44,744 nt of DNA from a virus, in IMG/VR virus record IMGVR_UViG_3300025324_000016, positions 1-44,744 of that record. The stretch is one strand, 5' to 3'. Positions 1 to 6,985 of the stretch are shown here, in pieces. Each line of letters starts with the position of its first letter. Position 1 is the stretch's first letter. Both the position numbers and the translations under genes were made by a program. A model generated the notes under the pieces. It ran no database searches. It was given only the letters and a program-made list of their open reading frames with translations, and was not told where the DNA came from.

Positions 1-13
1 CTGAGGCCATAAA

Positions 14-223
14 ATGACCATGCGCCAAGCCCTACAATCCGGCAATAATTTTCAAGCCATCAAAATAGTTAAACGTATTCCCTCTGGCTGTTCGATTGCC
101 GAAGCCGAGCACGAGGGCTTAATCACAAGCTCAGAAGCCGGACAACTCGCCAGAGCAATTAAAAACTTGCCGCGGCGCTACCGACAGTCAATAAGACTAA
201 ATAAATATGAGGTTTGCTTATGA
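14..223 (+). CDS. small hypothetical protein
   Basis: A 69-residue protein of unknown family with many basic residues towards the C-terminus. The start is ATG at base 14 with a TGAGG ribosome site at 2-6. Its stop overlaps the next start (ATGA at 220-223), which suggests translational coupling. If the genome is circular, it is the first gene behind the promoter at 44694-44723, so it would head the rightward early operon. No domain is recognised and no function is proposed. Confidence 0.6.
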   Translation: MTMRQALQSGNNFQAIKIVKRIPSGCSIAEAEHEGLITSSEAGQLARAIKNLPRRYRQSIRLNKYEVCL

Positions 224-330
224 ATAGAACCTTGCCCTTACTCGCCAGTTTAACGCTGCTGGCGTGGTTCGCTATCGGGGCAATCATAAAATCACTATCA
301 ATAATCATAATAGCGTTGTTAGGAGTTTAG
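220..330 (+). CDS. 36-residue membrane micro-protein
   Basis: ATG overlaps the stop of the preceding gene as ATGA. The product is 36 residues and almost entirely hydrophobic: a Leu/Ala stretch near residues 5-22 and an Ile-rich stretch near residues 26-36, separated by a single Lys. It would sit in the membrane as one long helix or a hairpin. The next gene follows by one base and uses the GGAG in its tail as ribosome site. No family is recognised. The overlaps and composition support a real gene. Confidence 0.5.
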   Translation: MNRTLPLLASLTLLAWFAIGAIIKSLSIIIIALLGV

Positions 331-331
331 A

Positions 332-769
332 ATGGCAATGGTTGGAGTCAATAACGAAAAAGTAAATAGGTTACTAGAACAAGCTAAACAAGATGGCATA
401 GGCAGCGACCTAACCGATAATATGCTAAACGATATAGAACGTACCCAAAAAGTTTGGAATGTAGCCGAGCCAAACGCCACCAAGTTTCTACAGCGCTTTA
501 TGGCTGAAATTGATGAAGTCGAAAATTCCGCTGGGTTTGGCGAGGTAATGTTTAAGATGGTCGGGGAACTTAAAACCTTTGGTCTATCAATGGCGCTACT
601 AAATGAAATAGTAAAGTTTACTGAGCAACTGGACACAATTTTACGTAAGCGCAAGTCATTTTTGGGTAAAGCCAAAAATGGCGACCAAGCGAAAGCCGAA
701 ATGATACGCCAAGTCTATATCGCGGCTATCCTTGCAGAGCTAATCCAGCAGCTTAAGGCCGAACTTTGA
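332..769 (+). CDS. hypothetical helical protein upstream of MoxR ATPase
   Basis: A 145-residue protein, mostly helical by composition, with no recognised domain. An AGGAG ribosome site at 321-325 precedes the ATG. Its TGA stop (767-769) overlaps the TTG start of the MoxR-type ATPase, so the two should be made together. MoxR/vWA pairs are often encoded with a third accessory or substrate protein, and this one occupies that position. That role is inferred from context only. Confidence 0.7.
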   Translation: MAMVGVNNEKVNRLLEQAKQDGIGSDLTDNMLNDIERTQKVWNVAEPNATKFLQRFMAEIDEVENSAGFGEVMFKMVGELKTFGLSMALLNEIVKFTEQLDTILRKRKSFLGKAKNGDQAKAEMIRQVYIAAILAELIQQLKAEL

Positions 770-2028
770 GAGCGATACGCAACCTTAAAGCCGGCGAAAG
801 GGTCGTTGTAACTGACGACCCTGTTATCACCCTTAGATGGCCAACCTGGACACCTCACCATGAAGCCCTTAAAGGTTCAACCCTCACAGTGGAGTCCGTA
901 GAACGTAACTATGTAATGCTTAATACTCCGCGTGGCTCGATGGGATTTTCAAAGCGCTGGCTATCTAGGCCGGTTGTTGATAAATCAAAAAAATCAACTG
1001 GCAGGATACCAACAAAGGTTAAAAAGAGCAACTTACCTAAAATCGGTATTCATACCATCTTAGGCCAGCCAAAAGCTAAAAAACATCTTGGGGTGGCTAT
1101 CAAGCACAATCTACCAGTTTTGCTTGTCGGCGATACCGGCACCGGTAAAACCACTATAATCAAGGATATTGCTGACGGCCGCAAGCAAACTGTTCTTCGT
1201 TTTAGTATTACTGGTGAAACCACAGTGGACGAGTTTGTCGGTAAATACGTCTTAGAGGCCGGAGAAACCAAGTGGCAAGATGGCATATTACTTTACGCCA
1301 TGAAAGCCGGACACTGGTTGGTGGTTGATGAGGTAAATGTCGCCTTACCGGAAATCCTGTTTGTTCTACATAGCTTGCTTGATGATGATAAACAGGTACT
1401 TGTTACTCAACACGATGGCGAAATCATCAAGCCACACGCCGAATTTAGGTTCTTTGGTACAATGAACCCTGTTGACGAGTACGCCGGAACTAAAGACTTG
1501 AACAAGGCGTTCAAGTCCCGTTTTGGTATGATTTTGGAGTTGAAATACCCACCGGCTAAAATCGAGCGCCAGATTGTCGAGTTGAAAGGCGAGACCACGC
1601 CAGAGATGGCGGCTTTACTGGTTGATATCGGCCTGGCTATTCGCAAAGCCAAAGCCAATGACGAGGTATTTTTCACTTGCTCAACTCGCGACCTAATACA
1701 GACCGCCAAACTGGTTGAGCCACTAGGCATAGATGACGCGTTGACTGTCGGCATTGTCAACAAAGGTAACGGCGATGAGAAAAAGCTTAGAGAGATAATC
1801 GCCAAACTGGTTAGCGGTTATGAGGAAGCTATCGCGGAGAATATCACCCTCAATATCGAAATGGCTATCACGCTTAACAAAGCCAAAGAACAGCTAATCG
1901 CTCAACAAAAAGATATTGAGAAAAAAATCAGAGCCGAGATTTTGGCTGAACTCAAAGCCAAGAAAAAAGGAACTACAAAAAAGACAACTAAGAAACGCCT
2001 CAGTTTGGCTGAAAAGTTAAAACTTTGA
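766..2028 (+). CDS. MoxR/CobS-like AAA+ ATPase
   Basis: A 420-residue ATPase of the MoxR/CobS type. Such ATPases work with vWA-domain partners to remodel or metallate substrate proteins. Residues 1-70 form a separate small domain of SH3-like composition. The AAA+ core has Walker A GDTGTGKT at 122-129, Walker B LVVDEVN at 185-191, a sensor-1-like FGTMNP at 230-235 and an SRF arginine-finger candidate at 251-253. The C-terminal ~70 residues are a Lys/Glu-rich helix ending in a basic tail. It starts with TTG overlapping the previous stop, and a second TTG overlaps its own stop to start a 20-residue ORF. The vWA gene follows directly. CobS/CobT-like pairs are known in some phages, but their role is unclear. 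Confidence 0.9.
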   Translation: MRAIRNLKAGERVVVTDDPVITLRWPTWTPHHEALKGSTLTVESVERNYVMLNTPRGSMGFSKRWLSRPVVDKSKKSTGRIPTKVKKSNLPKIGIHTILGQPKAKKHLGVAIKHNLPVLLVGDTGTGKTTIIKDIADGRKQTVLRFSITGETTVDEFVGKYVLEAGETKWQDGILLYAMKAGHWLVVDEVNVALPEILFVLHSLLDDDKQVLVTQHDGEIIKPHAEFRFFGTMNPVDEYAGTKDLNKAFKSRFGMILELKYPPAKIERQIVELKGETTPEMAALLVDIGLAIRKAKANDEVFFTCSTRDLIQTAKLVEPLGIDDALTVGIVNKGNGDEKKLREIIAKLVSGYEEAIAENITLNIEMAITLNKAKEQLIAQQKDIEKKIRAEILAELKAKKKGTTKKTTKKRLSLAEKLKL

Positions 2029-2087
2029 GTAAAAAAGTCTTAGTAAATCCTAAAGACGGCGGTTATGTAGTTGTGGAAGATGTATGA
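2025..2087 (+). CDS. 20-residue coupled micro-ORF
   Basis: TTG at 2025 overlaps the stop of the ATPase gene (TTGA). The frame runs 20 codons and its TGA overlaps the ATG of the vWA gene (ATGA at 2084-2087). It therefore exactly bridges the gap between the two genes. It could be a true peptide or a translational relay that sets the ATPase:vWA ratio. The size and overlaps are seen; the role is inferred. Confidence 0.4.
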   Translation: MSKKVLVNPKDGGYVVVEDV

Positions 2088-3295
2088 GCAGCTTTTTAAT
2101 CGGCGTTAGAGTCGGCAAGCAACCGTTTTTAGTTAGGTTCGAGAATGGCGAAATAGTCGGTGTTATTCCGATAACCGAACCCCCCACCGAAACTCAAGCT
2201 GGCGGTGATAGTGATAGCGAAGTACAAAGCGAAATAGTACAAAGCGAAGTACAAAACGAAATACCGGACTGGATTGACAAAGCCATCAGTCCGAGCGATG
2301 GCGAAGATGATGGCAAAGATGGCGGTGGTTGGGGAGCAGGAGTGAACACTGGCGATATTAAAGTCAATAAGCGTTTTTTTGAAACCGACCCTACCAAGCT
2401 CGACCCTGTTTTCAAACAGCAGCTCATGTCTGTAATGACCGACAACAAATACGATAGGCACTTAAAGGGACGTAAAAAAGGCAATATTGACCATAAAAGC
2501 TTGTGGCGAGTATCCACCGGCGCGACCAATGTTTTCACTCAAAAGCAATCTCGTAAAAATAAGCGTTATAACATCGTATTACTGATTGATGAGTCGGGCA
2601 GTATGCATGCAGCAGTTAGCAGCCGATTGGCGACCTACTACCAACTCCGCGAGCACATGCCTAGTGACAAAGCCTCAGATAAGGCCGAACTTCTCCGAAG
2701 CCACCAAGCAGCCAGAACAGCCGTTTTTTTAGCCAAGCACCTAGACAATATCAATATCGAACTGGCGATTGTCGGATTTAACCGCTTTATTATGATACAT
2801 AAAAATTTTGATGAACACCTACCAGACTTAGAGGAGCTTTATGGGATTATTGTCAATAATGTTAGAGGCGGTGGTGGCGCTGAAAATAACGATATAGACG
2901 GATTGGCGATGGCTTATAAATTGCTCAGACCGAGGCTCGGCCAACAGAACATAGTAATTATGATTAGTGATGGCCAGCCAGCACCGAGCCGCTTTATAGA
3001 GGATATACGACAAGGGCGTTATCGCCATGAGGAGTTACCAGTCCTGACTGACAGCAGCGGTAAAAAACATACTTTTTGGTATGACGAGTCTATAAAACTC
3101 ACTTCTGTTCAGAGGGGACAAGACCACCATATCAGAGCCTACGTCCACTCTAACCGCCATATCGCTAAAACTTTTGGGATAGGTATTGACTCTAACGCGC
3201 GACAAGTGCCGGACAGCATAAGAATAAATGATGGCAGCCAATTACAAGCAGTGGTTGTTGATTATCTTAAAAAGAATATCAAGAGAGGCGTGTAA
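2084..3295 (+). CDS. vWA (CobT-like) MIDAS protein
   Basis: A 403-residue protein. Residues 1-30 form a short N-terminal segment. Residues 35-90 are acidic and Gln/Ser/Gly-rich, probably a flexible linker. A von Willebrand factor A domain fills the rest. The MIDAS metal site is visible as DESGSM at 169-174, with a later SDGQP at 295-299 and a CobT-like acidic segment near 267-272. The immediate MoxR-type ATPase upstream is the usual partner: the ATPase remodels the substrate and the vWA protein presents it or coordinates metal. Translation is coupled through the micro-ORF at 2025-2087. No cobalamin genes are present, so cobaltochelatase activity is unlikely. Confidence 0.88.
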   Translation: MSSFLIGVRVGKQPFLVRFENGEIVGVIPITEPPTETQAGGDSDSEVQSEIVQSEVQNEIPDWIDKAISPSDGEDDGKDGGGWGAGVNTGDIKVNKRFFETDPTKLDPVFKQQLMSVMTDNKYDRHLKGRKKGNIDHKSLWRVSTGATNVFTQKQSRKNKRYNIVLLIDESGSMHAAVSSRLATYYQLREHMPSDKASDKAELLRSHQAARTAVFLAKHLDNINIELAIVGFNRFIMIHKNFDEHLPDLEELYGIIVNNVRGGGGAENNDIDGLAMAYKLLRPRLGQQNIVIMISDGQPAPSRFIEDIRQGRYRHEELPVLTDSSGKKHTFWYDESIKLTSVQRGQDHHIRAYVHSNRHIAKTFGIGIDSNARQVPDSIRINDGSQLQAVVVDYLKKNIKRGV

Positions 3296-3314
3296 TACTT
3301 AGAAAGGAGCGCAA

Positions 3315-3497
3315 ATGACGAAGTTTTTTATTGTTGCAGCCGTTTTGATATGGTTCGCAGCAGGAATAGCGACAGCAGGAATAGCGATAGGAGCAACCAT
3401 ATCGCTATCAGAGAAGCCAGTTGTTGCTAGCTGCCCTGGCAGTAGCACCGGCTTGCAACATACCGAGTATCAGTTACAACCGGCTATCAGTCTTTAA
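3315..3497 (+). CDS. small membrane protein
   Basis: A 60-residue protein with a clear AAAGGAG ribosome site. Residues 4-30 are hydrophobic and rich in Ala, Gly and Ile, consistent with one membrane segment or an uncleaved signal anchor. The remainder is polar with one Cys near residue 40. It follows the vWA gene by 19 bases and ends the first operon. No family is recognised. Confidence 0.6.
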   Translation: MTKFFIVAAVLIWFAAGIATAGIAIGATISLSEKPVVASCPGSSTGLQHTEYQLQPAISL

Positions 3498-3498
3498 T

Positions 3499-3716
3499 CA
3501 GGTGGGGGGTTAATAGTTTAACCCTCTACCTGAGCGTACAAGTTTTGTTGTCGGCTCGGCTTGTACGCTCGAACCTTGTCTACAAGCCGACAATCCACTT
3601 TTTTACACCTTAGAGGGAACGCCACGCTATCTGATAGCCTCTAGCGTTACCCTCTTGTGGTGGTTTGGTTAATTGCCAGCACTCCCCAGCATACCATAAA
3701 GCCGACTGCTGGCAAT
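3499..3716 (+). ncRNA. structured intergenic region with serial hairpins and pseudoknot
   Basis: No credible gene is seen here. Successive strong dyads are. CAGGT...GGTTAA pairs with TTAACC...ACCTG (3499-3532). GAGCGTACAAG (3532-3542) pairs with CTTGTACGCTC (3560-3570). TTGTCGGCT (3548-3556), inside that loop, pairs with AGCCGACAA (3585-3593), giving a pseudoknot. CGGCTTGTA (3557-3565) can instead pair with TACAAGCCG (3581-3589). AGAGGG-AACGC (3612-3622) pairs with GCGTT-A-CCCTCT (3644-3655). ATTGCCAGCA (3672-3681) pairs with TGCTGGCAAT (3707-3716). It may be an operon 3' structure, a small RNA, an attenuator or a replication origin. Confidence 0.5.
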
Positions 3717-3738
3717 CAATCAGACCATCGTTTTACCA

Positions 3739-3768
3739 TTGACTTAACGGGGGTGGGCATGTTATAAT
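3739..3768 (+). promoter_or_regulatory. rightward sigma70-like promoter with operator-like motif
   Basis: TTGACT (3739-3744), an 18-base spacer and a perfect TATAAT (3763-3768). The -35 box lies inside TACCATTGAC (3734-3743), a motif repeated in other promoter regions of this genome. It would drive the leader RNA that follows. Confidence 0.75.
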
Positions 3769-3772
3769 TATA

Positions 3773-3856
3773 GTGTAGAGTGGTAACCGCAAGGGCGGAG
3801 AAAATGGTAATCTGCAGTCAAACCCCTCCTAGTTTTTCTTTATTATCACTCTACAC
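3773..3856 (+). promoter_or_regulatory. long-range hairpin in leader RNA
   Basis: GTGTAGAGTG (3773-3782), just after the promoter, is a perfect inverted repeat of CACTCTACAC (3847-3856). A CCCTCCT inside the loop (near 3826-3832) is complementary to the AGGAGGG ribosome site at 3863-3869, so the leader could switch between two pairings. This looks like a regulated 5' leader or a small RNA. Confidence 0.45.
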
Positions 3857-3876
3857 CTTGAGAGGAGGGTAGCATT

Positions 3877-3906
3877 ATGCCGGATATAACAAAAAAAAGT
3901 GTCTAG
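3877..3906 (+). CDS. possible 9-residue leader peptide
   Basis: An ATG with a near-perfect AGGAGGG ribosome site eight bases upstream opens a nine-codon frame ending in TAG. The strength of the site for so short a frame, just after the hairpin at 3773-3856, suggests a translated leader peptide. It could also be chance. Confidence 0.3.
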   Translation: MPDITKKSV

Positions 3907-3926
3907 CTAACAATCATATAATCTAG

Positions 3927-3960
3927 AAGCCGATAAAGGAGTAACTATGTCGGCTTTTTT
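3927..3960 (+). terminator. hairpin plus T-run, overlapping a ribosome site
   Basis: AAGCCGA (3927-3933) pairs with TCGGCTT (3950-3956) and is followed by Ts, as in an intrinsic terminator. The loop holds AAAGGAG and the ATG at 3947, so folding would both end transcription and hide that start. Confidence 0.5.
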
Positions 3961-4084
3961 ATATTCCGAAATCTTAAACAAAAACCGAACGCCACCAACC
4001 AGATTTGGGGCGACCCCAGACCCCGCGAAAAATCAAGCCCACCAGACATCGGAAAGCCACAGACCCCAGACCCCGGCCAATTAA
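3947..4084 (+). CDS. possible 45-residue Pro-rich protein
   Basis: ATG with AAAGGAG five bases upstream, 45 codons, TAA stop. The second half is Pro/Gln/Thr-rich and derives from a direct repeat of GACCCCAGACCCCG in the DNA (around 4015-4030 and 4060-4075). The start lies in the loop of the terminator-like hairpin at 3927-3956. It may be a real regulated small gene, or noncoding DNA with an accidental frame. Confidence 0.3.
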   Translation: MSAFLYSEILNKNRTPPTRFGATPDPAKNQAHQTSESHRPQTPAN

Positions 4085-4102
4085 AGTTTTCTGTAGAAGG
4101 TA

Positions 4103-4131
4103 TTGACAAGCTTACCTTTAAGGTGTATCAT
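4103..4131 (+). promoter_or_regulatory. strong rightward promoter
   Basis: TTGACA (4103-4108), a spacer of exactly 17 bases, and TATCAT (4126-4131). The spacer contains ACCTTTAAGGT, a near palindrome similar to ACCATTAAGGT in the promoter at the right end. The preceding bases GGTATTGACAAG are shared with the promoter at 11397. It drives the nuclease operon. Confidence 0.8.
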
Positions 4132-4170
4132 GGAGATAGAAGCAAAGAAAGGAAGCCAATAACAAAGCCA

Positions 4171-4335
4171 ATGTCACACCCAGACCCAACTCGAACTTAC
4201 GCCGAAGACATTTTATCGCAATGGTCAGAAGATGAACTGGAAAGATTGTGGGAAATGTATGCCGAGCAATGCAAGCAAGCTCACGTTAAAGCTGATATGA
4301 GCCAATTCTTAGTATTCCTAGAGGAACGGCTCTAA
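4171..4335 (+). CDS. small acidic hypothetical protein
   Basis: A 54-residue acidic, helical protein. The frame is open further upstream to a GTG at 4123, but the promoter -10 box sits at 4126-4131, so transcription begins near 4138 and ATG 4171 is the first usable start. A GAAAGGAAG site lies somewhat far upstream (4147-4155). Its stop overlaps the next ATG (TAATG). No family is recognised. Confidence 0.6.
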   Translation: MSHPDPTRTYAEDILSQWSEDELERLWEMYAEQCKQAHVKADMSQFLVFLEERL

Positions 4336-5138
4336 TGGCGTTTAAGCGCGAATGGGGCCGTTTTATACCCGACGGAGCGATAAATGAATCAATTGCCAGC
4401 TGGCAAGCCAAACAGCCTGAGAGACAACAGGAGAATGCCTCGCCATCATCTTTATTAGACTGCCCGCGTGTTGTATGGCTGCGAAAGCATAAAGTCCCGC
4501 CGACTAATGTCATCGGCTGGGGCAAAAAGCAACGCTTTATGTTAGGCAGAATTACCGAGGACCTTATCGCCTCACAATTGCGAGATGAGGGGATACTTTT
4601 ATACCACTGGCCAGATAATTTCGAAGGCCAAAGCCAATCGCTATCAATGGGCGAGGGGATAGATAAACTGACCGGGACCCCAGACCTACTGCTGAAGTTA
4701 GGAGACAAGGTGGCTATCTCTGACAGTAAAACTTCAAGAAGTGACAGCTTTAACTACGTCCCAATTAAAGACGAAGAAATTTGGCAAGACCCTTACTGGT
4801 ACAGGCACAAACTACAACTGACGGCCTATTATATGCTGTGCCATGCTAATAAAAGTTGGTTACTACAACAGGGTTTGGAAGCACCGGATATTTGTCATCT
4901 ATTCAGTTATGCCCTAGACGATGGGATAGTCCGCCGAGAATTAACTTGGACGCCGACTAGAAGGGACATAATTGAAGTCGGGCTATTAGTTCGACGCTGG
5001 AACCAGGCTTACATCTCGAAAGAGATGCCAGCCTGTACTTGCGTCGAGGATGGAACTGTCAAGTTCTGCCCGTATTCGATAAAAACAGAGAAATCAAAAG
5101 TTGGCACAGAATGCTGCCACGACTCGTTAAAAAATTAA
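4335..5138 (+). CDS. Cas4/RecB-like PD-(D/E)XK nuclease
   Basis: A 267-residue nuclease of the PD-(D/E)XK superfamily, closest in layout to Cas4/RecB-type exonucleases. Candidate catalytic residues: E75 in GRITEDL, D117 in GTPDLLL, D130 and K132 in the SDSK motif, and Q161/Y165 in QLTAYY. Cys43 in an SLLDCPR context and the Cys group C234, C236, C245 (plus C260/C261) match the one-plus-three cysteine pattern that holds a 4Fe-4S cluster in Cas4 and AddB. There is no Cas1, Cas2 or CRISPR array here, so a phage recombination or end-processing role is more likely. It begins the post-promoter operon with an HTH protein and a possible annealing partner downstream. Confidence 0.85.
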   Translation: MAFKREWGRFIPDGAINESIASWQAKQPERQQENASPSSLLDCPRVVWLRKHKVPPTNVIGWGKKQRFMLGRITEDLIASQLRDEGILLYHWPDNFEGQSQSLSMGEGIDKLTGTPDLLLKLGDKVAISDSKTSRSDSFNYVPIKDEEIWQDPYWYRHKLQLTAYYMLCHANKSWLLQQGLEAPDICHLFSYALDDGIVRRELTWTPTRRDIIEVGLLVRRWNQAYISKEMPACTCVEDGTVKFCPYSIKTEKSKVGTECCHDSLKN

Positions 5139-5163
5139 GTAATCGAACGAAAGGAACATAACT

Positions 5164-5415
5164 ATGAATAACGACAAACAATTAATAAGCCTATATATTC
5201 AACATCGGAACCAAACAAAAGTGGCTCAGATACTCGGAGTCAACTACTGGGTAGTAGGTAACCGGATTAGGACTCTCCGCAAGAGCGGTGTACAAATCCC
5301 TAAATTCCGCCCTACAAGGCTAACCCCTGGGGAAGTCAACCAGCTAAATCGTATGATAGGCGAGTTAGTAACGAGCCAACCGAACGAGGTCCCGCATGGC
5401 GCAAGCTCTAGCTAA
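5164..5415 (+). CDS. helix-turn-helix DNA-binding protein
   Basis: An 83-residue protein with an AAGGAA ribosome site. Residues ~17-40 show a homeodomain-like helix-turn-helix: an Ala-containing helix (TKVAQILGV), a turn, then a recognition helix with NRIRTL, followed by a basic stretch. The tail is polar. Its 3' end overlaps the next gene by 20 bases. It could regulate the operon or mark sites for the neighbouring nuclease. Confidence 0.7.
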   Translation: MNNDKQLISLYIQHRNQTKVAQILGVNYWVVGNRIRTLRKSGVQIPKFRPTRLTPGEVNQLNRMIGELVTSQPNEVPHGASSS

Positions 5416-6064
5416 GAAACCAAGTGCGGAACAGACCATCACAGTCTCCCCGCCGAACATACAGGCAATTCAAGTGAGACTGGTAGGTACAGCGCCTTAC
5501 ATGCAGGCTCGTTTCTCGCAGAAAGCCATGAAAGCCATGATGGCTAAAATGGACGGCAGTGTTAAGAAAGCCAGCAAAGCCAGAGTGGCTCGTAACTTCG
5601 AGCAGGATATGAAAGAAGCTACTCACGTCTCTACTGAGGATTGGCCAGGAATCCCGGCAGCTAGTATTCGAGCAGCCTTGATTTCAGCCTGTCGATTAGT
5701 TGACTTTAAAATGACACTCGGAAAGTTAAGCTTGTTCGTGCAAGCCGATGGTTTAGATAGGGTTGACGGTAGCCCGTTAATCAAAATCACTGGCAAGATT
5801 GAACGCAACGATATGGCGGTTCGTTTGCCTAACGGTTCGTTCGACATTAGAATCAGACCAATGTGGCGTAAGTGGTACGCTGAACCGCGTATCAGTTTTG
5901 ACGCTGACCAATTTAGCGCCGAAGACGTCCTTAATCTATTAAGACGTGTAGGAATGCAAGTCGGTTTAGGTGAAGGGCGACCAGATAGCCGTAAGTCAAC
6001 TGGCTTGGGATTCGGCACCTTCGAGGTCCAATCAATCGAAGACAAACCGCCCAAGGTCAGTTAG
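5396..6064 (+). CDS. conserved phage-type protein, possible recombination partner
   Basis: A 222-residue protein that begins inside the HTH gene and lies in the nuclease operon. The N-terminal third is basic. The C-terminal half alternates strands and helices, with a Gly-rich end (VGLGEGRPDS, then GLGFGTFEV) that resembles the glycine-rich loops of RAMP-like folds. Phages often place an exonuclease beside a single-strand annealing protein, so this is a candidate partner of the Cas4-like nuclease. That is inference from position; I cannot assign the family. Confidence 0.7.
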   Translation: MAQALAKKPSAEQTITVSPPNIQAIQVRLVGTAPYMQARFSQKAMKAMMAKMDGSVKKASKARVARNFEQDMKEATHVSTEDWPGIPAASIRAALISACRLVDFKMTLGKLSLFVQADGLDRVDGSPLIKITGKIERNDMAVRLPNGSFDIRIRPMWRKWYAEPRISFDADQFSAEDVLNLLRRVGMQVGLGEGRPDSRKSTGLGFGTFEVQSIEDKPPKVS

Positions 6065-6477
6065 CTCTTTAAAACTAGGCAGGCTGGACACGCCACGACA
6101 GCTTTCGGAGTTACTCGGTTGACACCGCGGGGCTTCACAGGGCAGGCTAGGTTTGGAGTGAACGTGGCTCGACGCGAACATGGCAGGCAGCGCTGGGCAT
6201 GATAGGACGGGGTACGACCACGCACGAACAAGGCAGGCCAGGCGCAACGTGGTTGGCTGTGCGCGAGACGTCCCGGCACCACGAGGCAACGCAGGTATGG
6301 CGCGACGGGTCCCGGTGGAGCACGGCGGAATAAGGCACGGCAGGCGCGTCCACTTAGGGCTAGGAGTGTCACGACCACATGTGGCGTTGCATGGCAGGCA
6401 AGGGGAGCCAATGCGAGATTTGACAACGCATGGCCTGGCTAGGCACGGTAGAATCAATTTAAGTAAGGAGAATTTAA
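6065..6477. other. GC-rich noncoding island with GGCAGGC repeats
   Basis: About 410 bases without a credible gene. G+C is near 65% in 6181-6300, against roughly half elsewhere. GGCAGGC recurs six times (6078, 6141, 6182, 6232, 6339, 6393) with irregular spacing, amid many CACG/CGTG steps. Open frames exist on both strands, but they have shadow-like composition and no ribosome sites. The AGTAAGGAG site of the next gene sits at the right edge. Confidence 0.55.
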
Positions 6478-6969
6478 ATGGCAGAAGAAATTAAACGCAA
6501 GGTCGGAAGACCGAGCAAGGTAGAGATATACAAAAGAGAATTAGAAAAGATTTCGGAGTTAGACCCTAATGGGGTTCTACGCCCAGAGTCTCTGGTTGAG
6601 GTGGCTAGAGACCCAGCGCACCCATTCCATAATCGCTTTACTTGGACTGACTCAGAAGCAGCCGCCAAATTTCGAATAATCGAAGCAAGGTTGTTAATCA
6701 CCCAGCTACGGGTAGTACTTTCACCGCTAAAAATCACAGTCCGAGCGTTGACCAGCCTAGATGTTGACCGAACATCGGGCGGTGGCTATCGATGGATGGA
6801 TGATGTTATGGCTGATTCCAGGCTAAGAGCGAACCTATTAGCCACTGCTCTGCGAGAATTACGCTCAATGGAAAGCAAGTATGCCCATCTACAAGAACTA
6901 GCTAACGTCTGGGATTCTTTAGATGAGGTGGAAAGACAGACACAGATACAAGACAGAGTTCGAGTTTAA
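6478..6969 (+). CDS. conserved phage protein of unknown function
   Basis: A 163-residue protein with a TAAGGAG ribosome site. It starts with an AT-hook-like KRKVGRPSK. Residues ~40-70 contain a pattern (DPAHPFHNRFTWTDSEAAAKFR) also seen in unassigned phage proteins of many hosts. The rest is helical, with an LRELRSMESKY helix near the end. The gene starts immediately after the GC-rich island and heads a run of small overlapping genes. Function is unknown; DNA association is a guess from the basic start. Confidence 0.75.
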   Translation: MAEEIKRKVGRPSKVEIYKRELEKISELDPNGVLRPESLVEVARDPAHPFHNRFTWTDSEAAAKFRIIEARLLITQLRVVLSPLKITVRALTSLDVDRTSGGGYRWMDDVMADSRLRANLLATALRELRSMESKYAHLQELANVWDSLDEVERQTQIQDRVRV

Positions 6970-6985
6970 AGAAAGGAGACACTAA

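Noticed and set aside
4335-5138. CRISPR-Cas adaptation gene cas4
   Set aside because: No Cas1, Cas2, other cas genes or repeat-spacer array are present; the phage nuclease reading fits better.
6420-6454. TTGACA...TAGAAT promoter before the gene at 6478
   Set aside because: The spacer is 23 bases, too long for a standard promoter; a -10 only match remains possible.
6180-6494. 104-codon plus-strand frame in the GC-rich island
   Set aside because: Arg/Gly/His-rich shadow composition, no ribosome site, and it overlaps the well-started gene at 6478 out of frame.
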